Below are positions 10,610 to 22,800 of a DNA stretch of 64,000 nucleotides, piece by piece. This DNA comes from Hoplostethus atlanticus (lineage: Eukaryota > Chordata > Actinopteri > Trachichthyiformes > Trachichthyidae): assembly GCA_034670405.1 (NCBI GenBank), contig JAXDDX010000059.1:1521501-1585500 (forward strand), read 5' to 3'. The position numbers and the translations under genes are program-made. How positions within the stretch are numbered: position 1 is the stretch's first letter; each line of letters begins with the position of its first letter. Under the pieces are notes generated by a model that was not told where the DNA came from, did not search any database, and saw nothing but the letters and a program-made list of their open reading frames with translations.

Positions 10610-13437
10610 CACAATGCACCGATGCAGAGAGATGGAGAGTGAGTGTAGATAAATGTAATGCAGACACAGATTTAAGTAAATACAGGTACTGGAGATGGAA
10701 CAGCCATTTCATGTTGCACGTTCATTATAACTTCTTGAATACTGCAAGGGCAGCATTGCAGTGATGAATAGTTTACTTTAAAGCTAATATAAGCAACCAG
10801 CAGCTAAAAGTAATGCATGCATCACAGTGTGTCAGGTTCTTTTTGAAATTGCTCCAGTAAGAATAGTACATTAAGTGATTACAATAGGAATAACTGCTAA
10901 TCTTAAATAAAATGACCAAATCATTCATTTCAACTGACAATTATTACAATGAGCAATAGAGCCAGACTTATAAATTGTATATCCACTCTGTTAAGATGGT
11001 GCCTCGACATTCCATGGCACACTGTTCAATTACTGTTATTACTTATGTATTGGTTGATCATTTATTCAACCACTGATGGTGCCTGACGCTTGCAGTGGAA
11101 CCTCATGGGAGGTCTGGCCTGGGAACCTTTCCTTTGATGGAGCATGCAGGCATTTTTTAGAGCTCGCAGTCCCCTCCAGGAAACCAGCAGCAAGGAGCAG
11201 TAAATCAATAGCTACGCAGTGAGGGCAAATGACAACCCGTTTAGTTTGGCGGCCTACTTCATTTCACAACATGTGGCCTGGCCTTCTAAACCGAAGGCAG
11301 GGTCTCAGGGAGAAAATATTTCCCTGCACTAAATCAGATTTGGCAGCAGGTGGTCCGTGGAGTTGTGAGTGAGCTGCCTCTATGCCTGCCATGGACTGGG
11401 GAGCCAGAAGAAAACACTCTATTATTTTACACCTAGGTGACTCTCCTGCACCTCCCACTGGTTCAGTATATCAATGGTATCTGTTCAGTTGTGATGTGTC
11501 ATCCATCAGACTTGTAACATCTTCAAAAATGATCACTTGTCACCAGTAGTGTTAAGAATTTAAAGAGAAATATCAAAATTTAGCAGTCTGACAACATGTT
11601 GCGATAATAAACTCAATTGAAATGAAACATGAAAATGAGTAAAGAAAGTCAATACTGGAGTTCTTAATAATCCCAATACTACAAATTGTGAAAAGGCTTA
11701 AAGTAGAATAATGCTGATTGTGTTTTGCCACCATATGTTCCTTAGGTAGTTTTTAAAAGTTGCCTCTTAGTGTAATACATTTATGACCTTGATCCTTGTG
11801 AGCAATAATCCATTTTGCCATGTGAAGTATTGATGGCAATCTAGGATCAAAGGGAGGATGAAAGAGTGATCTGTGCACTGAAATCCAGCCCTCTCACTTT
11901 CATGAGACCGCTGTAATAACCCTCTAGTTTAAAACCTGTGGCATGGAGGACAGAAGGAAAATAAATTCCCATCATGTTCCTAAATCCACAACAATTTGTC
12001 CTAAGCAGCAAAGTCACCCTGGAAAAAAAAGGTGGTGTAAAAGCTAAATGTGAGATGAATTATGCATGTGAGGCAAAACTCGATTACACCGTTATTTATC
12101 TGATTGACTGGTGCTATGGCAGTGAAGTTCAATTTCCGCTCCTTTCCTCACACTTCATAGCCTCTTACTCTGTGATCTATAATCTTTACATTTAAAAAAA
12201 AATACAGCATCTTTTTTTTCCTCTCACTTCTCTCTCTCATTCTGTGTAGACAGGTTGAATCCTACAGCACTCTATAAGACCACAGTGATCATGAACCTAC
12301 AAATACCCTTATTTGCAATCCTTCCACAATTATTTCCTCCCATAAACTTTAGATTTATTAAATGGCTCATATGGACACGTAAATTAACCATGAAACGATA
12401 CAATAACTTGGTGGTTCAGAATAAAGCAAATGGACATAAAATGAGAGCAGCAATGCATTTGTTTTTATAGGGGAACAAAGTGAAAAAAGAGAAAGAAAAC
12501 CACAATTTAATAGTAGTAATAATAATACTGTACATGAAACAACAAAAGCAATTATTGTTTATATCGTTCATGTCTGCTTAGCGCAATTCATTGGATCATT
12601 GATCATCTCAGTTTAATTTGAGAGGGTCATGAATGGAATCAGAGGCAAGATTTTTTAAAGATGTCTGTAAATCAGAAACTCTTTATTTACCAAGTATAAT
12701 GAATGTACACCAATTTGTCTTGGTGCCATTGATGACACATCAACACCTCACGTAAACATAAATACAGTATATACTGGCACACAGGTTAAGGGGACAACAG
12801 GATCTCACATTCTGTTGCAGGTGAAAGGCTTTACAATTATTAGTTGTCTTAGATTCTTGCAATGCCAGTATGGGTATCAAGTAGGAACCTCCTCTTGTTT
12901 TGGCTTCCTCCACAGATAGTAAGGGACTTGCCACACTTATAAGAGTGTGGAGGCATTGTCAAATTGCTTTTAAGAGCCTATAGATGCCTGAACTATTGCT
13001 CCCAAACCTTTCCCAGATTATTCAATCTCACAGTCCTATTGCCGGCTCAAGATAAGATGGAGAATCCATGCAGCAAAGGCTTATCTGAACGTAGCACACG
13101 CTCTCAGGAGTATGGGATTTCACTACAAACTCCTTCACCGCACTTCAGGTATGACCCAATTAATGTGGGAATTTGCTTCCTTTCCCTTTCACTCCCTGCC
13201 ACATCAATAGGTGATAAGAAGTTTCACTACATTTTGGTTTAAGGCAGGGTCAGAACTTTTAGGACAAATACCAGTATGGCTTCTCAAACAGGCCTTTTCT
13301 TTCTCACTTTTTGACTGGAATAATTCCAGGCATCTGCATGTCTTGATAATATAGTTGGTTTAGTAATAGTCAATTTTTCTCAAGATTCAATGTTTTGTTA
13401 ATCACCATGTCCATTATATAGAGGAGGACATATTCAT
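10610..13437. other. Non-coding sequence, no gene seen
   Basis: Mostly unique. No frame longer than about 92 codons and none with a domain. GC-richer patches at about 11080-11210 and 11270-11460 are not repeats that I recognise. The rest is AT-rich and featureless apart from short A/T tracts near 12194-12220. Confidence 0.55.
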
Positions 13438-13572
13438 CAGAAGTCAGTAGAAATGGGTTTCCATTCCACAAGGTTGCCGGTTCCAATCCCTGGACTAGTT
13501 GGGAAAATATGGGTGAGGAAAGTGAATGAGTATTGCTCTCTCTTCCCTCAGAAACTACTGTTATTCTGACAG
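13438..13572 (+). repeat. tRNA-type SINE fragment
   Basis: Contains GTCAGTAGAAATGGGTTTCC (weak A-box position), then AAGGTTGCCGGTTCCAATCC with a B box GGTTCCAATCC at 13479-13489, then GACTAGTTGGGAAAATATGG, GTGAATGAGTATTGCTCTCT and CCCTCAGAAACTACTGTTAT. This order is that of a tRNA-derived fish SINE body. The usual downstream CCTTGAGCAAGGCAC block is missing, so the copy is 3'-truncated. The B box is seen; the family is inferred. Confidence 0.65.
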
Positions 13573-14824
13573 CAAAAAAAATACTGAAAATGGAAACCAC
13601 TGCATACCAGCATTTTCAAAATTGCACGGATTGACCCAAGAGAGGCACTTTACAATTGAAGGTCATAGGTGACTTTTTTGTTACTGATTGGCCAATGGGG
13701 GGACTGCATCATTCATGGGGCACAACACATTTGTTTAACATTGTAATTCTAATATTGCTCTGAATCTTGCATACGACTTACTGTAAATCCACTCAACTAG
13801 AACACTGAAGTAGAACATTAGTTCTCTCCAATTGTGGATTTTCCCCATCCTCAGAGACATGTTAAACAAAGTGTTATTAAAGACTTGGCTGGACCATCTC
13901 GGTTGCTTTTCTGCAATCATTATTGACATTAGTGCTAATCTGGGGGCAAATGCTGGAGCAGCTGGCTGTTCCGAAGACTGGAAAAAGAGGAAGGATTACT
14001 GGCAGTAAGAGAGAGTCCCAGAGCTTGGACAAAATGCCATGACTGATGGTCAGAGCCTGAACTGAGCCAAACACTCACTAATTAGCTAAAATACATACTC
14101 TTTGGGTCCAAAATTGAACAAATGGCAAGTATGAGACGAGTATGTCCTGACCACACTATGTGATTTGCTGAAAGTCTGAAAGGCATTTTATAAATTCTGA
14201 CATGCCCCAACTCAAGCGCAGAAAACGTCAATGGACATCACTGGGTATGTTTTTGACTGGCATGTGGCCACCTGCTCACCTTAGAGACCACTCACTTTAA
14301 ATTAGTGGCAATTCAGCAGTGTAAATGATAATGGATGAATGATGGAAAGTGGTGAAAATGATGAATTGTGGCTCTGTCTAATCAAATTATTTTTGAATTT
14401 ATCAATTTGTCACCTTTGATGATAAAAATGTGTCACATTTTGCAATTCGAATGCATTCCTATCACCGCTGATTTTTTTACTTCCATCCCTCCTAGATGTG
14501 CCATGAACACAAGTAAAAATATGTTATAATGCTTTGTAAACAGTGTTTATTGCAGCAGTTGGCATATACAAGTTTGGTTTGAGGGAATGAAGATGAGATA
14601 GTGTTGGCACTGAGTCATGCAGAGCAAATTCCCATTTGTTACTCTATCCTGGAGTCTGCTATTGATTTCCCATCAGCTAGGCAGAATCAAAATGCCGCTC
14701 ACTGTCAACTTAGCTAAAGATGTAACAGGTAGTTCTAACTCAACTGCTCTTTGGTTGAGTTTTGAGCAAGTGCACATGTGAGAGAGAAACTGGGCGTGTC
14801 TGTAGGTGTGCATGGATGCACTAA
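13573..14824. other. Non-coding sequence, no gene seen
   Basis: Unique, AT-rich sequence with only short chance frames. No recognisable repeat, RNA gene or exon. Confidence 0.5.
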
Positions 14825-14825
14825 T

Positions 14826-14831
14826 GTGTGT

Positions 14832-14884
<53 letters not shown>

Positions 14885-14895
14885 GTGTGTGTGTG
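14826..14895. repeat. (TG)n microsatellite
   Basis: Almost uninterrupted TG dinucleotide tract of about 70 bases ending GTGCACACAG. It produces the poly-Thr/His and poly-Cys/Val open frames on both strands, which are artefacts. Confidence 0.97.
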
Positions 14896-15456
14896 CACAC
14901 AGATGTCTGCCTAGATGCACTGAGGATCTTGAGTCACAATCAATGCCAAGCAGAGGAGAAGTGCACAAAAGAATTAGACAGCCAAATGAAATGAACCAAA
15001 TTCAATTTCAGCCCAGACTCCTCAAGCTGTCTGCCTACATAAAGCCGAGACTTATTATGAGAGGGGCACCAGTGTCATTATTATTCAGACCTGAAGAGGC
15101 GCCGTCTATTTAATAGAACCTTTCAATTTAAGTCAGCTAACAACAATCCAGGCGTTATGAAACTGGTTTGCCCCAGCATTTTGATCACCCTCACTTTTCA
15201 AAAGAGTAGAGGTTGCATGAATTGTGAATTTTGAGAGCTGGTGGGGTGCAGGCAGATGGTGGTTATTGATTTACTCAGATAAGAAATGTTGCTTTCTTCA
15301 AGCACGCCTATGTGTTACTACTATGCTAAGGGGCCTGAATAAGTAAAGCGATAAGTCGTTTGGCTGCCATAGATTCAGGAAATTGGTTTTGTCGGAGTGT
15401 AACAAAAGGCCTGTCGTTCACTGTGGCACAATTGCTTTAAACCTGTGACTTTCAAT
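14896..15456. other. Non-coding sequence; possible conserved element at about 14950-15190
   Basis: No gene seen. The block with GAAATGAACCAAATTCAATT, ACATAAAGCCGAGACTTATT and CGCCGTCTATTTAATAGAAC is evenly composed and unlike the repeats around it. Conserved non-coding element status is inference. Confidence 0.35.
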
Positions 15457-15505
15457 GCACACGCACATGCACGCACACGCACACGCACACACACACACAC
15501 ACACA
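15457..15505. repeat. (CA)n microsatellite with CG interruptions
   Basis: Begins as ACGCAC/ATGCAC imperfect units and ends in about ten perfect CA units. Confidence 0.95.
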
Positions 15506-17412
15506 GGAGTGTGTCCCTAAGGCACTGGTGCTATACAAGGCTGTTTAGATGACTTGAAAGGTGGTGCACTTCAGAGCTTTTCTGATAAAGTGATGAGGGT
15601 GTGTGAGTGGTGTTTTGATAGACCAAGAAAATCCAAGCATCTCTTTGTAATACAGCAAAACAATCTCTTGTACCATGTTGACAAAGCATCACATGAACAC
15701 TTCACATCATAAAACCAATGATTTTAATTAGGTAGACTGCAAGTAAGTGAATCCACTGACTTAACCTGGAAAACAAAGTGAACAGAGGGGAGTTACTAAC
15801 AGTGTGGTGTGACAACCTAAATCACAGGCTTCTCATTACCAATCACATTCCCTCTATACATGCTGACACAAAACGGAAAAAGGCTGACGAGGTTGTACCT
15901 CAAGGTATATTTTCTGTATTACAGTAGTGTAAATTATTCCCTGGACAGAAATTACAAGGTTTAATCAACTTTTGAGGAAGTCCAACGACTCAATAAGTTA
16001 ACATATGGCCAACACTTGGCTGCAATAGTTTGCCTCCAGGCTATAGGCTCAATTCACATGCATTGTTCTTTCTTTCTGTTCTGCTTCATAGCATTTCAAT
16101 AAAATCAGAAAAAGAATTCTGGTCCCAGCTCTGGTCCTATGAACACCAAAATTCCTCGGGGTAATAACGGTGTCGTTAAATTTTTTTATTGGTTCAGGAG
16201 CATTTACCATTCCAGACCTAGGCTTAGGACTCACTGAAAAAGTGATTTAAGAGAGAGAATAGAGTGGAATTGGGAGTAAATTCATGCCAGTACTGAGATT
16301 TTCAATTTTCTTGCACAAAAAAAAATGGAGTGCTACTGTACTACGTCTATACAGTAAGTCACAGCTCATCTAACATGTGAACGTGTATTGTGATATAATT
16401 GTATAAAGATTGCATGGGAATTAATTGATTTCGTTTGACAAATAGTTGCCATGACTACAGTCTAACTACAATGCGGAATTTAATTCACAAAATATGTCAT
16501 ATATCTGGTACAGTGAATTATATGGGTGTGATATGAGCGAGGACTACTTCTGACAAAGCTCATGTTCTCTAATGTGGTCACATAGTGGGGCCTCAGTAAT
16601 CCTCTATATTAATGAAAAGTGATTGGAACTGTGAGGACTTAATTAAGTGTCCAAGCCCTTGGCTATTAGGGGTTAGCGTGTCAAACCCCTTATTCACTTA
16701 TGCACTGTGGATCCTTAATGCACTTCGACATAGCAAGAAACCCCAAGAAGCGACCCTGCCAGAGGAGCTTCCCGGGGGGACAAGACCCTTTAACCGAGTC
16801 CCAGGCCTCTCTCCGGACTAGTCACGACAAGGCTTGTCTCTTCCATGCTGCAGCAACGAGGCGAGCAAATTGAAAGTCACAGCACCAGATTCAACATCTG
16901 ACAGGCGCAAGAGGTCAGGACTCAGTACAGTAAGAGTATCCCTGATTCGGCTTGTGTTACACACTGGACTTGTTGGTAAATAGCTTGGCAGCTTGGCTGT
17001 GAGTTGACCTAAAACACATTACTGTTATTTGTTTTGTTTGTTATCATACTGTATGAGGTTGTCATCTAGAGATGTTGTGAAGGGTAAACCCTCATAAACT
17101 CAGTTTACTCAGCTTTTTATTGCGGAATAGTTTTCCACCTTTTTAGGCTGACATAAATCTTTATGGAGTGAATTCATAGTATACATCATTGCAAGTAGTA
17201 TCAAAGTGATGCTGTGATGATAGCCCACTGTAGGTCAGTGATTTTATTTACCACTACATCAATGGAAATTACACTATACAGTGAAGTCAGTCTCATAAAA
17301 TGAATTATATACAGATAGTTTTGTGTTCATGCTGCTAAAGAAAAAATATTTTATCACCCAGTAATTTTCTTGCAAAAATTAAGAAAAGTATAGTCAAGCA
17401 GCGGAACCATAT
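15506..17412. other. Non-coding sequence, no gene seen
   Basis: AT-rich unique sequence. A GC-richer patch at about 16640-16930 contains a 69-codon frame without any domain or splice context that I can defend. Nothing else recognised. Confidence 0.5.
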
Positions 17413-17735
17413 TATAATAACTTTATTTATAAAGCACTTTATATAGCACTTATCAAAACAAAGTGCTTCACAGGAGTAAAACAAACATCCAAAAGACAAG
17501 GATAAAGCCCAGTCTCAAAGGGCTTCACAATGCCCATAGTGTGAGAGCAATAAATGGTGGCACACGACACCCCCCGAGCATTGGACCCACGCAGAGGACA
17601 AAGAAAAACTCCCACAAAAAGAAACCTTGGGAGGGGCAACTCAGAGAGGGATCCCCCTACCTGGTCTGGTGTGCAATAGATGCCGAGTCTGGGCAGGCAG
17701 AGTATACAAAAAGACATAATAGATTCGTACGACAT
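17413..17735 (+). repeat. Dispersed teleost repeat (TTTATTTATAAAGCACTTTA ... AAACCTTGGGAGG type)
   Basis: Starts ACTTTATTTATAAAGCACTT, then CAAAGTGCTTCACAGGAGTA, and further on GACAAAGAAAAACTCCCACA, AAGAAACCTTGGGAGGGGCA and GAGGGATCCCCCTACCTGGT. The order (TATAGCAC / AAAGTGCTTCACA / AAAAACTCCC / GAAACCTTGGGAGG / GGGATCCCCCT) is that of a repeat found all over teleost genomes. The 98- and 117-codon frames on the two strands are inside it and are not genes. Confidence 0.75.
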
Positions 17736-17891
17736 CCATATATGTTGTTTACACTATTTTATACTGCAATACCACATCATTCTAAAAATGATGTGATCCT
17801 ACGTGCTAAACACTGAAACACCTACTAGCCAGAAGAAGTGAATTCAAAACCAATAAATTCAGGTACATGGTTTTCAAAGTAAAATATTTAA

Positions 17892-17972
17892 ATTACATTA
17901 CATTACTTACAATCAGTGCATTCAACATAGGTAGGCAAGAGAACTACGAGTCACCAGAAATCGTAAGTGCAT
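17892..17972 (+). repeat. Dispersed ATTAC-type repeat, deleted copy
   Basis: Reads ATTACATTACATTACTTACA then ATCAGTGCATTCAACATAGG, and ends CAGAAATCGTAAGTGC. It matches the repeat at 35092-35170 in the (ATTAC)n start and the TTACAAT-AGTGCATTCA segment, but lacks the middle GTCATTTAGCAGACGC block of that copy. Seen directly by comparing the two copies in this window. Confidence 0.6.
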
Positions 17973-18008
17973 TTCCTGTTATGAATGTTATGAATTCAGT
18001 GGTGTTTA

Positions 18009-18034
18009 AAAATTCAAATATAAATTTGAATTTT
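18009..18034. repeat. Perfect AT-rich inverted repeat
   Basis: AAAATTCAAAT at 18009-18019 and ATTTGAATTTT at 18024-18034 are exact reverse complements around a 4-base loop; the symmetry continues imperfectly into TTTAAA on both sides. It would form a small cruciform. No function known. Confidence 0.9.
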
Positions 18035-18910
18035 AAATATAAACTTATTTGCTTCCATAACAGATGCTGCACACCTAGCTAGGCTCATTTATGTTTTCAT
18101 TCATGTTCCAGGGCATAACATAACATTCAGTCACTTAGCAGCAGGTAGCCATTTACATTAGTTACAGCTTATTATGTTAATCACTCTATGGCTCTTGTGA
18201 CTCTACTGGGCTGCTAGTAATCAGGTCAGGGATATTTTTGGATATTCAAGATATATTGAACAATTAAATGCGTACAATTTTTTTTTGAAAAGTTGGGTTA
18301 GCTAATTCAGCAGACAAAAACAGGCTAACATCATTGCATGTAGTTTGGTAAAAACAATTAAAGCTTTATCAGCAATATACTTATATTAGTTAAATATAGT
18401 AGTAGTATAAAGGGAAGGGAAAAAAAGGGAAAGCAGCAAAGAGTGTCCTTGCTTCATGTTCATTAAAAATACATAAGAAAATATAAAAATCTGAAGAATA
18501 TTTTTATTGTTTATTCATTGTTGTTTATTGTTTCATATGGAGGTGCAATTTTCATGCAATGTACACTGTGGTATATTTTTATGTAATATTTCCTAAAGAG
18601 ATATCATGTATATGCCATAACTATTTTTATGGACACACTGTATTTATAATGACAAACGTCATTGTTTATGGGGTAGGAGATATTTGGGTAATACCTTTAA
18701 CAACTTGAAAATACATGAAATAACCATTGCAGGCTACATGATGCTTTGTAAAAAAAACACAAAAAAAAAACATTGAGGAAAGGACATCAATGGGTGTCAG
18801 CCAAAGTACCCAGTTTGGAGGCAGACTCGTTTTTCATTAAGATTAACTGTGTAGCGGGGGCGGCCTATCTTTCTATGCCTCTAGCTGACACTTGTCCCCC
18901 TCCTACATCT
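18035..18910. other. Non-coding sequence, no gene seen
   Basis: AT-rich unique sequence with short A runs near 18750-18770. No gene, exon or repeat recognised. Confidence 0.5.
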
Positions 18911-18955
18911 GTGTGTCTCTGTGTGTGTGTGTGTGTGTATGTGTGTGTGTGTGTG

Positions 18956-19005
<50 letters not shown>

Positions 19006-19088
19006 TGTGTGTGTGTGTGTCTGTGTGTGTGCGTGCGTTTCTGACCGTGTGCATGTGCACACACGCATTTGTGTATGTGTGTGTGTGT
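18911..19088. repeat. Long interrupted (TG)n microsatellite
   Basis: About 178 bases of GT dinucleotides with TA, TC and CG interruptions, most pure at 18961-19004. All four open frames reported across it are poly-Cys/Val or poly-His/Thr artefacts. Confidence 0.97.
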
Positions 19089-19589
19089 TCCTATGCTACC
19101 AAACAATGGGAATGTTATCAGACATTGCCAAAGGCATATGAACAAATCAGAGGGGAATACAGACCCAAAATCAGCATGTTCCCAAGGGAACAAAGAGCTT
19201 CTAGCCTGAGCCAAAATATAAGGAGGAAATCGTGTTCTCTAAACCTGTTTTCACTCATGAAATGCCATAGTGTCTAATACAGTAAGCCTTGTGTTGTATC
19301 TTTAAAAAATTATAACTGCTTTTTAAAATGCAGGACTAACAACAAATAGGTGTCTAAAGGGATATGCTGACATTTTAGGGAATGAGTTCTTTGTCCAGCC
19401 TACCCATTGTGCAATGAATGGATTTCTATAAATTTCATCTCTGTGCCTTCAGTATTAAGTTCACTTTGGTACATATGCCTATGCTAACACGTGGGTGCTC
19501 AGTATGTTTAGTGAATCGCAGTAGTTAACTTCATCTTCTTAAAAATAAGGAAATAGTTCTTCAGATTCAAAACTGGAAAATTTCTTCTA
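19089..19589. other. Non-coding sequence, no gene seen
   Basis: Nothing recognised. Confidence 0.5.
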
Positions 19590-19880
19590 TAATCTGACAG
19601 AGTATTGGAAAAAAGCTGTTTCGATACTTTGCGGTACTTGTTGATGTGAATACTATATATTCACATCAATACTATATATATCGCAGTCAGCCTACATTCA
19701 TTCTTACAATGACATAATGTTTACAAAATAAAAATGTTACAAATAGTAAAGATACCAGTTATAATAATTTATAAAAACATAGTTGGCTGGTTTTCATTCA
19801 TGTATCGAAAAAAGTATTGTGAAGGTATTGTATCAAATTAAAGGTATTGGTTTTAGTAACGATATCCAACCCTACAAGTG
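19590..19880. repeat. Dispersed fish repeat with internal 12-bp hairpin
   Basis: The block has GTTTCGATACTTTGCGGTAC on its left and TATCGAAAAAAGTATTGTGA, GGTATTGGTTTTAGTAACGA and ATATCCAACCCTAC on its right, that is CGATAC/GTATCG-type ends in opposite orientation as in a common teleost DNA repeat. Inside, TTGATGTGAATA (19641-19652) and TATTCACATCAA (19658-19669) are exact reverse complements with a 5-base loop. Confidence 0.55.
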
Positions 19881-22800
19881 AATATAGCGAATTGTTGTCA
19901 CTGAATAGTCATTTCTGCCTCCGCTTCAACAAATAGCATATTAACCTTTTAAATATTTATACTCTTTTTTTTATTGCAATCTTAGATTAGGGGCTACAAA
20001 CAGGTTTATTACTGAGTAGCAATCAATTCATGAATACATTTACAGCATAATTACAGAACAATACATTTACATTTCATAAGGATATTTCAGAAGGACACAG
20101 TATCTGCACAGTAGTTAGGCCCCGCCCTGGACGACCGTGATTGGTTTTCAGAAATCTATGCCATAATCATTGAGTTCCCGTGTTTGACAAAGACAATGTT
20201 GCATGAAAAAGCTGTAACACGTCCAATGGAAACAATATCTGTTGGAGACTTTCTTTGGAGATTATTTATCTACATATGAAAGTGTTTGATAAGTCTTAAG
20301 CACAACTCACTCAAGCGCCACAGTTGACGCATGTCAACTGCTGCCGCTAGCAGGAAGCACCTGCCACCACACGTCATTAACAAGTGTTTTCAACTAGGGA
20401 GCAAGTTGTGGAAAAGTTGCGATGGAAAAAATGTCAATGATGCTATTAATAATTATGATGATGATTTGTAGACAGGTTATATACTGGCAAAATAGGCCTA
20501 TGTCTAAATTGGTATTAAAATTGCGATAAAAAAGATTGAAAAAAAACTCTAACCATGATATGCTCCACACACTGGCCTTTTTCAATAAATAATAGATTTT
20601 GCAGGCATGTCGACAGTGAAGAAATAAAACGACTGCATTAGCTGTTGTGATGCATCAGGTAGACGGGCATGGGTGCGAACCTAGACACTGCAGGTGTGCA
20701 GGTTTTGGATTGAAAATAATTGGGGCAGCCTTCTTGACACATCATTTGCTGGTTGTGTATTTTGGCCTTTTTTCTAAGTATCATATTATCCATGAGGCCC
20801 GTGACATGCTGACCATGGTTTCAATATGTATGGGCATTGGAAACATCTAAAAAACATCTAACTTCTTTTCACTATTTAGAGTTTCTGTGAAAAAAAGACC
20901 AGCTTGGTTTTCCTTTCCAGGCTTCCCAGAAGGGATTTTCAATGGATGGAGCAAGCAAAACAACAGAAGTTCAACACATTGTTAAAAGGAGTGTTTTCCT
21001 CACAATCCTCCCACCAAACTCATTATATGCTTGAGAACTGTTTGTGCACTGCCTGTGTAAGCAAGGAGAAGAGCAACACTGGATGAAGCCATAGGCTGAC
21101 ACAAGCTTCAAATCCAACACTTTCAAACTACACTTAGTAAGTACCTGTATTGGGAGTATATCCCAATTACTCTAAAAGAACCTGTTTGACAAAAGTTTGA
21201 TCGGGAAATCATTATATTTCCTCAAACTTCACACAACTGTTCTTTTATTGAACCTTTGATAAAGGTTGTTTGATATAAATGTAAGAAGTAATATTACGCA
21301 GGCTGTTGTTGTTCCTGGCAATGCAACTTTAAGATGCCTTCTATCTCCGATCAGAAGATTATACAACATTCCTGCAGAATAGATAAGATAAAGGATTGAT
21401 GAAGCCTTGAGGTAAAAGCTGTTTTTGACCTACATTAGACCTGCATTTGAATGTCAAAGAAGTTTAGAATATATTTACATGCAGCCTTCAATTTCCACTG
21501 ACAATTGTTTTTGTTACCGTTTATAAAAATTAGCTGCTATTTCCTTTGATGTGACTGTATGAAATATCTCACAGATGGTGGCTTACGCAGTTGTTCAGAG
21601 ACAAGTTTGCACTTTTTGGTGTTGATTGTCACACTTTTTTTCCACTCACCATATGTTGAACAATTTGTACAAAACATGACAGATTTTTGCCAACTTCACC
21701 AGACATCCTTTACATTTTCGCAGCTCTGCATGTGGATTCTATCCCAAGCTATATGGGTCTTTGACTGAGAGGCCAGGGTACAAGGCCTTTACTTACTTTT
21801 TTATCTCATGCCAATGCCGATCGGTCAATCGGTAATGACATTCGGTCAATCGGTATAGGTGTCAACGCTTTACACGCAACACCACAGTTGGTGGGAGAAC
21901 ATTTAGCTTATCATGTCACATTCCTTCCTTCATATGTCTGGTCAAAGCACTCCAAGTTAATAAATGTTAATGCTCCCTCCAGGATAATTAAGACAAATGT
22001 TACTCTCAGATGCTTTTATGCACTCAAAGTAGCTGCTGGTGTCCCCCAATACATCACTGTATATATGCTGTTAAAAGATGTGTCACACCAAGCAAAGTGA
22101 TGGTTCAAAGAGCCCTAACTGAAGCATCGGGGGCTGTCTTCTCTCATCAGCTTTTATTGTTTTCAAATCATACTAACGTTGGCACAGGAACATCATATGA
22201 CATGGAGTGAGTGATGGGTTGTTGTAGACTGAGGAGAATAAAAGCGTAAACGACGGACGAGAGGGAATTAAAAAAAAACGTCTGGTTTTGCTTTCAGCTA
22301 TTTAAAAACTCTCTGGAGGAAAGGAAGCAAATTTAAAAGCTTAGCTTAATTACAAAATGACCACTGGATTATTTAAAGGAATAGTTTGTAAAAGGGTGTC
22401 CAGTACATCTTTATTGTTTTAAAGCTTTGGTTTTGCTTCTTGAAAAGCATCATTCAACTAGATAGAGTGCCACATATTGGAATGCAGACTAAACCTCTCC
22501 ATTTGGAACATTTAGAGACTCACTGGAAGCCAAACCCTGTGCCAGGAAAACACAAAGACCACTCTTTGAACAGGAAGCATGAGTTTGGAGGCACAGCAAG
22601 ACAAGCAGACACCCTTTTTCCCACCCCAGTGCTGTGAAAGACATAGATTTTGTTGTGATTGTTTGTCCATCGATTCTAGGCCTGCAAAATCTTAAACAGA
22701 GAAAACGGAAAACACGCATGCACAATATGAATTTTTTTTAACAATTCTTGTAGCAATATGTTAATTGTAGGATTGCGTTTCCGTGGTGCAAACTTTAGCA

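Noticed and set aside
14673-15113. Open frames over the TG tract at 14.8 kb
   Set aside because: Translate a TG/CA microsatellite into Cys-Val or His-Thr repeats.
17439-17816. 98- and 117-codon frames as genes
   Set aside because: Both lie within a dispersed teleost repeat.
18773-19277. Open frames over the TG tract at 19 kb
   Set aside because: Same microsatellite artefact.
20904-21086. Exon after the acceptor-like TTTTCCTTTCCAG at about 20922
   Set aside because: Both readable frames are short and end in stops without a convincing donor; no known domain.
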